A stretch of DNA of 64,000 nucleotides, taken from NCBI GenBank assembly GCA_008000375.1, contig SMOI01000057.1:68115-132114 (forward strand), given 5' to 3'. A program made the translations under genes and the position numbers. Below, in pieces: positions 23,176-32,860 of this stretch (its first letter is position 1; each line of letters begins with the position of its first letter). The DNA is from Poteriospumella lacustris. Taxonomy: Eukaryota > Sar > Chrysophyceae > Chromulinales > Dinobryaceae. The notes beneath the pieces are model-generated. The model saw only the letters and a program-made list of their open reading frames with translations, did not search any database and was not told where the DNA came from.

Positions 23176-23350
23176 AGACTGTTTGCTGTTTCTTTTGCCT
23201 CACTACCGTCATCCACTTTCTTGCCCTTGTTTCCATTTATTTATCTCCTTCTTTCTTGTTTTTCGTTGGACCATTCAAGAATTGTTGCGTCCCCTTGTCG
23301 TTCACTGTTACTTTCTGTCACTGCAGCTAGCAGCCCGTAATAATGGGCAC

Positions 23351-23660
23351 TCTCTGTTTGTTTTTTGATTTTCGGCTGTTTCACGAGAAAAATAACCATC
23401 AAAATATCTATGACATTTCAAATACACCTCGAGCTTCTTCTTTAGGGTAACATTAAACATTCACGAAACTAAATTCGCACGTTCCACTTATTCACATTCC
23501 ACTACTCTCTGTGTTTGTTTTGTAAAATTTTCGGCTGTTTCACGAAAAAATAACCATCATAATATATGGCATTTCAAATACACCCCGAGCTTTTTCTTCT
23601 TCTTTGGGGTAGCATTAAGCATTCACAAAACTAGATTCGCATGTTCTATTCATATACCAT
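23351..23660 (+). repeat. Two diverged tandem copies of a ~159-bp unit
   Basis: Copy 1 spans about 23351-23505 and copy 2 about 23506-23660. Both share TTCGGCTGTTTCACGA (23371 and 23530), an AATAACCATCA block, CATTTCAAATACACC and a CATTAA(A/G)CATTCAC block in the same order. Small substitutions and indels separate them. They lie about 150-450 bp upstream of the permease 1 TATA box, where duplicated regulatory sites could act. Confidence 0.85.
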
Positions 23661-23795
23661 ACGAATTCGGAGAAGGAGAGAAAGAGGCCCACCACCCAAA
23701 CACACCATCACCTCTTCGTAAAATTGCCTCGCGGAGGTGTCCGAGGCGTGTGTCGGTCACGGCCGATCTGTGCATCCCGTGTCCATAAAACCGAA

Positions 23796-23803
23796 TATAT
23801 ATA
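23796..23803 (+). promoter_or_regulatory. TATA-like box of permease 1
   Basis: TATATATA follows a GC-rich stretch and lies about 250 bp before the chosen start codon at 24054. This is the clearest core-promoter-like element in the window; assignment is by sequence only. Confidence 0.5.
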
Positions 23804-24053
23804 GTGTGCTATGCCGCGCATTTTGTACTATCAAGTGCGAAGGAAGAAAACGGCTGCGATGTTTCGGTTGGTGACGACGACTTCAACCAACGCAGCGCTT
23901 GAATCGACCTCGTCTGAGTTGATTCATTCTCAGCTAATTTGTTTACCTCTTGTTACAAATCTTCATCGATCGCACTGTTTGATCTGGTGGAGGTGTGTTT
24001 GCAACTTTTTTGTGAGTTCAAGGCAAACAACTACAAACAACGCGAAGAAAAGA

Positions 24054-26369
24054 ATGAGTTCCAAAGACGCAACCATTGAAGGAGCTGTGTCGAACACCAA
24101 AAGAACCGCAGGTTTCTGGACGGTTCTTTTCATGGGTAAGGCTACGCCCGTAATACAATTGTAGTAAATCGTCTAATTGCGGATTGTGTATTCTTCATTT
24201 GCAGTTATCGGTGTCCAGTTTGGTGGTCTCACCACCGTTTGGACTTTCGGTACGTTAGTTCATCACAATCGCCATTCATTCAATTGCATTTGTGTTCATA
24301 TGTTAAAATTATGGACTAAAATAGGTGCTACTGAAGGATTGAAGAAGTTATTGTTGTCGCATGCTCTCATTGGCTTCATGTACTTCATGCTTGCCTGCTG
24401 TATTGCCGAGCTGACCAGCATTGTGCCATTCGCTGGCGGTTCCTTTGGCTTTTGTCGTGTGGCTCTTGGTCCATTTTGGGGGTTCATGGTTGGTGCAAGT
24501 GAGGTTCTGGAAAATATCATGAAAGTGGTTGTGTGTGTCTTCTTGATTTCTATTTCGGTGACCGCCGTATTCGAAACTGACCCCAATTTGGAGCCAGTTT
24601 GGGAGCTGGTTTGCTACGTTCTTTTGTACGTCATCCATCTACGTGGTGGTACCTTGCTTTGGTATTCTGTGATCGGATTAGGCCTCATTACCGTTGGCAC
24701 GGTGTTGATGTTTTGCATTGGAAACACGAAGGACATTGACATTGAAATGTACGGTCGTATTCAAGCCTCTACCTTTGAAGGCAGAGGCAAGGAGTTCATC
24801 GAATCGTTCACTCTTCCAATTTGGGTGTATATTGGATTGGAAATTGTGCCTCAGACCTGCGAGCGCGTCAAAAATGTGAGTGATGCGAATTTTGTGTGCC
24901 ACTGAAGCCAGTCTCAACAGTATTTGCTTGTTCTTGTTCTGTCTCTATAGGTGAACAAAAATCTTCCTTGGGCCATGGCTATCGGAACATTCCTTACTTA
25001 TTGCATCTCCTTTTGGGTTCTCATTGCTGTCACTTGCAATTTCCCTGGCTATATGTACCCACCTGCCTGGATTTCGAACCCTTTCCCTTTCACCATCGGC
25101 TTCATTCAGATGTTCGATACTCCAAACTTCCTAACCTATGGCCCCCTCTTCGCCATTATTCCCCTCTTCACTTCTGCCTTGAGCTTCATGTGGGGATGTG
25201 GATATCAAGTTGCCTCCTTATCTCGTTCTGGTTTGTTGCCCAAGTTCTTCGCGATTACTTTCGGTGAAAACGAAACCCCTGTTGTCCCTTTGACCATCAC
25301 TTGCGTTGTGCAGTTTTTGATGTGTGTTGGTGTTACACGGGGTAATATCATTCGTGGCATTGTGACGTGCTATGAAAGTATGATGATAGGTGCATCGATG
25401 GTCTATGTCGGTATGTTTGCGGCCTTTATTGTCTTCCGTTATCGTTTCGACGGTATGAAACGCCATTGGACCAATCCCTTCGGCATTCCTGGTGCTATTG
25501 CCGGTATCTGTCTGGCGTTAATTCTCTGTATTTCTATCATCATCTTGAAGGCTAACCGATACCCTTTGATTACTTACTTTGTCTTTATCGCTTCTTCTGC
25601 TCTCTACTACTTCGTCTATGCTCGTCATACACAATACTTCTCGAAGGAAGAGCAAAAGAAGTTCATGAAGGCATACATTTTGAATGCCAACAAGACTCGC
25701 AATGCCAATCGCACGAGAAAGCGTCGTCCGAAGATGATGGGTGGTTGGTTGGAGCCCGTCGCAACTCTTTTTGCCTTGCCTTTGTCCGCGTTTTCGTCTC
25801 GCAGCAGTGCTGCTGCGGGTAGTTCCATGGCATCTTCGGCGAGCAAGCAATCCGCGATGACCACTGCGACTCATTTGACCAAGAACAATTCCGTTGCCCC
25901 CGCCCCTCACATGGAAGTCGAATTGCCCGCGAAGGCCAACGACGAAATTCGTGCTCAAGAAGGAACTCACACCAACAACGCGACGGGTACCAAGAAAGCG
26001 CATGGTTCTCATTTACGTGCCTCTTGGACTGGTTCTAGTTCCACAAAAGTTGGATGGTCTGGTAAGGCCATGACAATGACGGAAAGCAAGAAATTTCTGG
26101 AAGTGTTGACCTCTACCCAAGATGATGTCGCCGGTCAATTGGTCGAAGCGTTACCCAACCAGTTTACATCGGTTGGTATCCATGAAGCCGCAATGATGGC
26201 GGTCATGGAATCTGGCTCGCTTGGCAATGCGAATGACGACGAAGAAGGAGAAGAAGAACGAGAAATCATGTTGCAAGAGATCGTGGAAGGTATGGCAGAA
26301 GAAGATGACGATGTCGATGAGACCAGCAGTCGTCCTACGGACAATCGCGTCACTGTCTCCACGGCATAA
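24054..26369 (+). CDS. APC-family amino acid/ethanolamine permease-like transporter, copy 1
   Basis: Four exons, 24054-24135, 24205-24249, 24325-24875 and 24951-26369, give 698 residues in frame. The membrane core has about a dozen hydrophobic segments and APC motifs, including the GGSFGFCR..LGPFWGF block in the region of helix 3, typical of ethanolamine-permease-like members that move amino acids or amines with protons. The N-terminal KRTAGFW..FMVIGVQFGG begins the first helix. The cytosolic tail of about 230 residues is Ser/Ala-rich and ends in a conserved module (KAMTMTESKKFLEVLTS, QLVEALPNQF) and an acidic stretch. A close paralogue sits at 47.7-50.0 kb on the other strand; both have a 45-nt second exon. 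Substrate cannot be told from sequence. Confidence 0.88.
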
Positions 26370-28062
26370 ACAACGTCGAGCTATCATCCACCACCCGATC
26401 CTTTGCAACGTGTGAGTGTGAGTGCAAGCCCAATCGCTACCGATGTATTGGCGATTGTGTATGATACTTCTCTGCCTTTTCTTCCTGTCGTCGTCATCCT
26501 GGTTTCTATTTCTCTACCTCCTTTTGCGCCTGTCCTTTTTCTTCTTCTCCTTGTGGCTTTGCAACTTCTTTTCTTGTGGACCCATCCATCTCGTCCTTTC
26601 TATTGCATATATCTCATGCGATTTACAAGGCCCCCACTTCACGTCACCAATCGTGCGTCATCAGTTGCTGTATTTTCTCGTCTTGAAGTGGCTCTTTTTC
26701 TCGCGGTTTTTGGCATGTCATGTCGACAGATCAGCTCGCTTCCTATTGTTTATTGCGATCTGCGTGAGATGGTCGACTTCCGTGCTCTTTTTCTCACTGA
26801 TCCTCCATTGAGTTTTTCATGTGCTGTGTTTACAGCGCTTGTGTGCATTATGGACGCTCGAAAGGCATGTTATCGCGAGGATGATCGTGTAGCTTCCTTT
26901 CTCAACTTGGAAGCATTCGTTGTCAAGTTGTGTTGGAGCTCGCATGTGCTGCACGTTTGTACTTTCGCTTTCTGATACTGTTGCTGGAGTTGTATTGCTA
27001 TACATATTTGCTGGTGAATCTTCCGTTGGGATGCCTCGACGTCTGTATCTCTCCACCACCTGTCTGCCTATTCTTCGCCCTCTGGCCCACGAAGATGTTT
27101 CTTCCTTTTCTTACTCCTTCGTTTCCACGATTCAGCGAGTAGGATCCTCACACTCCTTCCTTCCAGAATATTGGGCTTTGTGATGTGATTTTATTTGGCG
27201 TTACTTCGAATCAGAAAGAAAATGAAAAAGACGTTTCGATTCGTTCGTTGCTGTCGTGGATTCCCTTTGCAAAAGAATATTCTTTCGTCTGTTGTTTATT
27301 GTTGGTGCTGCTCTTTCAACACGTTCGTTCGTTCAGCCTTTGGTCCTTCATCATCAGATACAGAATATACAAAAGCACACGTCTCTCACTCTCACTCTCA
27401 CTTGTGCAGTGGTTGGTTCCCTATTTCTCATTTTGCATCGTTTGATTTCTTGGTTTATTGTGAATTTCGCGCGGCGTTGTCTCTCAACCTTCTCTCAAGT
27501 CTTCGCCGTCGTTATTCGTTGTTTATATGGGGCACCGGAGGCCTCCTACCAGGTCAACCCCCTTCACCAGATCCTCTTTTTTCTCCGTTTGCTATACATA
27601 CCTTCGCTTGGTCTATTTTCTCACTTTTGGCGTGTCGATACTCAGACAAGTGCTCTCTCAAAGAAAAACAGTTTCCTTTTTTATTTGATTTCTTGGTATT
27701 TCTTGGTCTTTACATATTCCTTCTGTAGCGTTTAGGTTGTGGTCGTGTTGAGCGCTGCATCTTTCTTTGCTGTACGTACTTATAGACACGTGGTGTTGTA
27801 TTCGTTATTTCCTGTCAGAATGTCCTGAATCGTGTCGAGGATAGCATCGTTCGTTTTCCCCCCTCTCTCTCTTCCTGTCTCTCTTCTTCCTCTTCTTGTC
27901 CGTCTCCCTTTCCTTCTACTACTCGTCTGTTGTCCTGAAAATGCTGCTCCTTGTGGCTTCGTGTTTGTACGATTTCTTGCCATGGTTTGTCGGTACGTTC
28001 CGTTCCGTCTCTCTCGTCATCTTTCCTCCTCCTCGTCACGGTATTCACGGTGTTCGGTATTG

Positions 28063-28078
28063 CCCCCCCCCCCCCCCC
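28063..28078. repeat. Sixteen-base C run
   Basis: An uninterrupted C tract (G tract on the other strand) within the pyrimidine-rich gap. It is prone to length error and possibly to G-quadruplex formation. Confidence 0.9.
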
Positions 28079-28522
28079 ACTTCTGTTTATTTGCGTGTGC
28101 GCATACCGTTGTGGATGCGACCCCACTTCGTCGTCACTCGGATGTCAATGTATGCCGCCCCCCCCACCACCACCACCACCAGCTTTGTTGGTGTAGAGTT
28201 TAGTTGGAGTGTACCACGTTTAGCTACGTCCACTTCGGTGTATCCTCTGTCGATGCACCACCGTCTCAGTGTAGTTGTGATTCTCCGTTACGGCACCGCC
28301 GCTTCACCACCATCGTTAAACATGCATCCATGGATGCACACATACACAGCATCAGTCGCACCCGCGTGTACCCCATCAGTTGCGTAGAAATCCAGTGATC
28401 CTCTCGTGTCGTTGGCGATGCACGGTAATGGTACTATATCGGTTGGGACAAGAGACAGAAGCAGTGAATCTTTTCTTTCTTTCTCCGAGTTAACTGTGGT
28501 AGCCGCTGCTGATCACTTTCTC

Positions 28523-28523
<1 letters not shown>

Positions 28524-28569
<46 letters not shown>
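28524..28569. repeat. (TTTC)n microsatellite, about eleven units
   Basis: A near-perfect tetranucleotide repeat, purine-pure on the other strand, able in principle to form triplex DNA. Confidence 0.9.
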
Positions 28570-29384
28570 CTGCATTTGTACATGTGTTGTTCCTTACTTT
28601 GGTTGTTTATTTGATCGTTGCGTTACTTGTCTCCTTCTCGTCGGTTGCGATTGCTCAGGTCTGCAACTCTTTCGCTTCTTTGCATCCCCGCGTTTCCCTT
28701 ACCTCTCCTCTGGTTCTTCGTCACTTCGATAGCTCACCTCTTTTGGGAAGTGTATCGCGTCAGAAGTGGTGATGAAAGGAGGAAAGGGGACGCGCTATCT
28801 TCGTCAATTGCTCGTTGTCGGAATGAGTTTTTCTTCCTCCGTCTATTGTCTGTTATTCTCTTCCTCCTGCTGCCCTATCCGCTGCGAACGTGTTTACGTC
28901 GCGCTTGGTCCTACCTCCATTACCAACGCCCCTTCGCCTTCATCTTCATCAGCATCCCTCTCCCTGCGCACACCCCACCACCCTTCTCCGTCGTCATCTC
29001 TCGTCATCTAATCCCACCCCATCCCGTTGTTACACCATTCATCCTCTTCCCTCCTCACAGATGAGCATCTGTTACGTTCTTCACTGCCTCTGGCCACCCA
29101 CCCCCTCCCTTCGAAACGCTTGTGCGCCCGTCTCTCTTCAGTCCCTCAGTCCTCCCTCCCCGCTCTGCTGTTCTTTCGCGTCGTGTCGCGTCGCCGCTGT
29201 CTTTTCTGCCTCCAAATTATGAATCATCCTCCCCGTTCCGTTGCGCGTTGTTGAATATCGTTGTTGGTTGTTTGTGCTGTATGCTTGTGTCTTGTGTCTT
29301 GATCGTTGTCCGTTCGTCTGTTACCGAAGTCCACTCGTCACGCTCCATCACTTAGACACCTTCTCTTACTCTTTCTCGTTCTCT

Positions 29385-29385
<1 letters not shown>

Positions 29386-29415
<30 letters not shown>
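29386..29415. repeat. (GCTCCT)5 hexanucleotide repeat
   Basis: Five perfect tandem copies of a pyrimidine-rich hexamer in the same gap. Confidence 0.9.
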
Positions 29416-29855
29416 TCTTCGCCCGTCTACACCCTCCTGCCCTCCTCTTTCGTCCAACTGTTGTGTATCTTTCGAATGCATGTCCGTGTGCTATGTCGGG
29501 AGCCTGTTTTACTTCTGTTCCCTGTTCCTTGTTTCCTGGTGCGGCGTTGATCTCTCACTCTCTCGGAACCAACTGAACAAATCATCGTCATCCAATTCCA
29601 TCTTCACGCCCCCACTGTGTTGATCGTTCAGTCATGGTGCCCTTCACACACAATTCTCCTTCGCGTTTTTCTCCTGGTCTACAAGCGAAGCCGATGTGTC
29701 GCCCACCACGTCGTCGCTACCCGACACGTTGTGTGCTTGCTTCGCTGGCCTCCGCTTTGTTTTGTTTTGTTTGTTTCGTTTATTCGATCGATGATCTCGT
29801 CGGCCACGTTGACTTTGACTCTTAGGGGTGCTTTTGTTGTTTTTCAGTCCCTCTA

Positions 29856-29867
29856 CCCCCCCCCCCC
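29856..29867. repeat. Twelve-base C run
   Basis: The second long C tract in the gap. Confidence 0.85.
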
Positions 29868-30219
29868 AATGCTGTCGAGTCTCGTGTCGCTTAATCTCAG
29901 TTGTCCATCGTCGTTTCGCCATCTCCCTAAATCCGCATAAGCGCATCGGAGCACTCTATACACCGCTTCCCCCTGCGAGGCTCAATCTGTTACACTTCCC
30001 GGTGCCTCCGTTGGTGTGTTTGGTGTCGTTCGTGCGTCTTTACCCTCCCCCCTTATTTGCCGCCACCCCCGCACCGCACGCTCACGCTTGCTGGTCTTTG
30101 TTCGTTACTACATCCCATATCGCTGACCTCACTCACAGTTCATCCTCACTGTCTCTCTGGCATTATCTCTCTTTCTTTCTGTCGTTCGCTCGTCACTTTG
30201 TCGCTGGATTTGGTCAGTT

Positions 30220-30232
30220 CCCCCCCCCCCCC
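30220..30232. repeat. Thirteen-base C run
   Basis: The third long C tract in the gap, followed by CACACTCCTCACTCC. Confidence 0.85.
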
Positions 30233-31506
30233 ACACTCCTCACTCCTCACCACTCGCGTGCGTGTGGTTACGCGTGCACGCTGTGTGTGCTTTGTTTGTG
30301 CTTTCTTTTGTCCTGTTGGATACCCGCGGTGGCCGTGGCAGTGGTACTACTACTGGCGACAAACGGAGCCTTTAACTTAACAACCCCATGCGCGACGGCT
30401 GTTCAGGCAGCGTATTGGGTTGGACCACCGCCGCCACTGCTGCTGTTTGCGGCTGCCCTCTCACAGTGCTTTGTTGTCGTTTCATCTCTCATGTATTAGT
30501 TGTGCGCCTATTGGCTTCTCGTTGGTTCTCTTTGGGCGTTGGGTTCACCCACCAATCAATGTTTGAATCAATAGACGCATAGAACAACTCAGTTTGTTGA
30601 TATCGCCGTATTCCCTACCCATCCCTCCGCACGCACCGTGTGTGGCTTTGACTGTGTTGTCGTTGGTCTGCCATCGGGCAATAGCGTCTCATTTTATTGT
30701 TTTTCAGGTGGGTGGTCAGTCCGCCGCCCTATCGGTCTCGTTTGTTGACACATTATTCCTTCATGTATCGTTCTTGTCGTTCTGGCTCTGGCTCTCTGGT
30801 TCTAGTTCTGGTTCTGGTTCAAATGTCACTCGAAAAAGCAGTTCCCATCGTTGTTGGTGACAGTTGCAGGAATAACACAGTTCGGCGTCGTTCGTCGTAT
30901 CCTCTATCAGTTACTCCACAGTCGCCTGCAGTCAGCCAATGCCTCTTCCCCCGCCTTTCCCCTCCGCCCTTCAAATCTTCCCTCTCTCCACCGACTCTTC
31001 AATCCGCTCGTTACAGTCTCGCCCATTAGGCCTTCCATGTCAAACCTTCTTCCTCTTGCATGTATTCCCCCAATGCCTTTGTTTGTATTTCTATTCACCC
31101 CCTCCTCCCATCTTCTCCATCCATTTTGATTTCTCGCTCAGTTGTTCGCCCAGACCCCCCCCCCGTTCTCGTCGTTCGCCAATTCGGGAGCCCGTTTGAT
31201 TTCATCTCCCCCTCCCTCTACCCACACTCCCTTCCCGCCCCTTGTCTCTCACGCGCACTCGTTCATTCGCCAGCAGTCTATTCATGTTTGCACTGTGTTT
31301 CGCCCATCTTCATCTGCCCCATTTGCCCTACCCTGCCCCCCTGCCCTACCCCCACCCTCTTTTGTTTAGTACAAGCCACAGCACGCGGTGTGTCATTGTC
31401 TCATTAGCGCATACGTTGCCAGAAGACCCACTCCACCCCGTGTCCTGCTCCTTGACGGACCCACTGCCGTTGTGTGTGATCCTCGCTGCTCTTCCTTTGT
31501 TTCGGT

Positions 31507-31509
<3 letters not shown>

Positions 31510-31546
<37 letters not shown>
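31510..31546. repeat. (CA)18 dinucleotide microsatellite
   Basis: A perfect CA run near the right end of the pyrimidine-rich part of the gap. Confidence 0.92.
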
Positions 31547-31547
<1 letters not shown>

Positions 31548-32860
31548 GCTCACGCTTCACTCCAACCCCATACCCCCCTCCCCCATCCCCATATCCCCCA
31601 TCCATCCAAGAAAGCATACCTAACTTTGTACTCCACTTCCCATTCACTTGTCTCGCCCGGGCTGTCGTAATTCTCCTATATACGTAACTCATTTCCTCTC
31701 ACGTTGCCGATGGTGTACGAACGTGTTCTCGTCCTCCTCGTCCGTGACCTGGGTTCCCCAACTCTCTCAGGCCTTTCCCTACAGCGCATCGAACCCAAGC
31801 CACCTCTTCGATTCGCGCACATTTTCATGGTACCTCTTCATAAAAATAAATCAAGAACATTACAGATGGAGAGAAGGAAGCACGAGAGGAGGCGGCTATA
31901 CATAGGCACACACCAATGTATGTAGCAGACACATCGCCGATGGGTCTCGACGATGTGAGCCTGGCAGGCGGATAGCGCGGCATATGTTCCTCAAACGTAG
32001 GCATCGTCACCACCACCGCCACCAATTTTGGATTGGGGGCTCATCATCATCGTCGCCTGACCATCATCTTTCCCTCTCCTTTGGCCCTTCCTTTGTTCCT
32101 GAATAACGCTTCGTTTCACACTGAATACATGCACTGTGTTACCACACAACAACGATCAACTAGAGCCCCAAACATCCAACGCCAACAGTACCACAAAAAA
32201 AAAACAACACGCACCTCGTGGGACAAACCCAAACCCACATAGCATAGCCCATGGCACAACAACATGGACTACACACGTAAGTATGCATTCTTAATCAACA
32301 CATACGGATCGCAGCAACAATCAAAGTCGCCACACCACTATACCCCTGACTGTTGATTGCTGTTGTCGATCGACCACCCAAACCCCCTCCCACTTGTTGC
32401 TTATAGCGACTAAATCAAGACGCACGCGCACCGCCCCATCAACCACAACAAGGACGACGCCGCATTGGAATAACACAAAACAAAACAAATGAACATATGA
32501 ATGAACGACAGAATGAAGGAATGAATGAGTGGGATACAACGACTCTAATCGAAACGAATCGCATCGAATCGTAGTACGTGGACGTCAAACCGTCGTCGTT
32601 CTCTTCCCATGGAACACTTGACCCGCTATATGCGGGTTCACAACAGAGAGGAGAGAAAGAAAGAGAGAAGAATCACGAGTATAGAATAGAGGGGGGAGAA
32701 GTGAGACAGGTTCATTGATCACGTTCAATGACGGACCTCGTCATTGGTCGTGGATACAACCCCGGTACCACTTCCACCGCTGCTACTCCTACTCCGAACC
32801 ACCACTACCGCTGGCTGCTATGGTTTGTGAACAGACGCGGTTCCTTGTCCAGCGGCTCAA

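Larger units (their letters stand above)
23176..24053. other. Intergenic region upstream of permease 1
   Basis: It contains the 3' end of the membrane-protein gene, a diverged tandem duplication (23351-23660) and a TATA-like box at 23796. The frame of permease 1 is open back to an ATG at 23811. That codon is only 8 bp from the TATA box, so it probably lies at or before the transcription start and was not used. Confidence 0.6.
26370..32860. other. 6.5-kb pyrimidine-rich gap with microsatellites, no convincing gene
   Basis: This lies between the convergent stops of permease 1 and the PDZ-TBC gene. From 26.4 to about 31.8 kb the plus strand is overwhelmingly C and T, with TTTC, CTCCTG, CA and long C runs. 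After about 31.85 kb it turns A/C-rich. Open frames here are low-complexity (Ser, Pro, Leu, Phe), overlap one another and lack domain motifs, so I list none. It could be very long 3' UTRs, a noncoding transcript or a repeat-prone spacer. Confidence 0.6.

Noticed and set aside
23811-24053. N-terminal extension of permease 1 from an ATG at 23811
   Set aside because: That ATG lies about 8 bp after the TATA-like box, the paralogue has no such extension, and the encoded segment is not hydrophobic or otherwise conserved.
29828-30499. 223-residue frame in the pyrimidine-rich gap
   Set aside because: Pro/Ser/Leu/Phe composition follows directly from C/T-rich DNA, it spans C runs, and overlapping frames look equally protein-like.
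31825-32025. Possible small minus-strand gene downstream of the PDZ-TBC gene
   Set aside because: Only 66 residues, no recognisable motif and no convincing splice sites; more likely 3' UTR.
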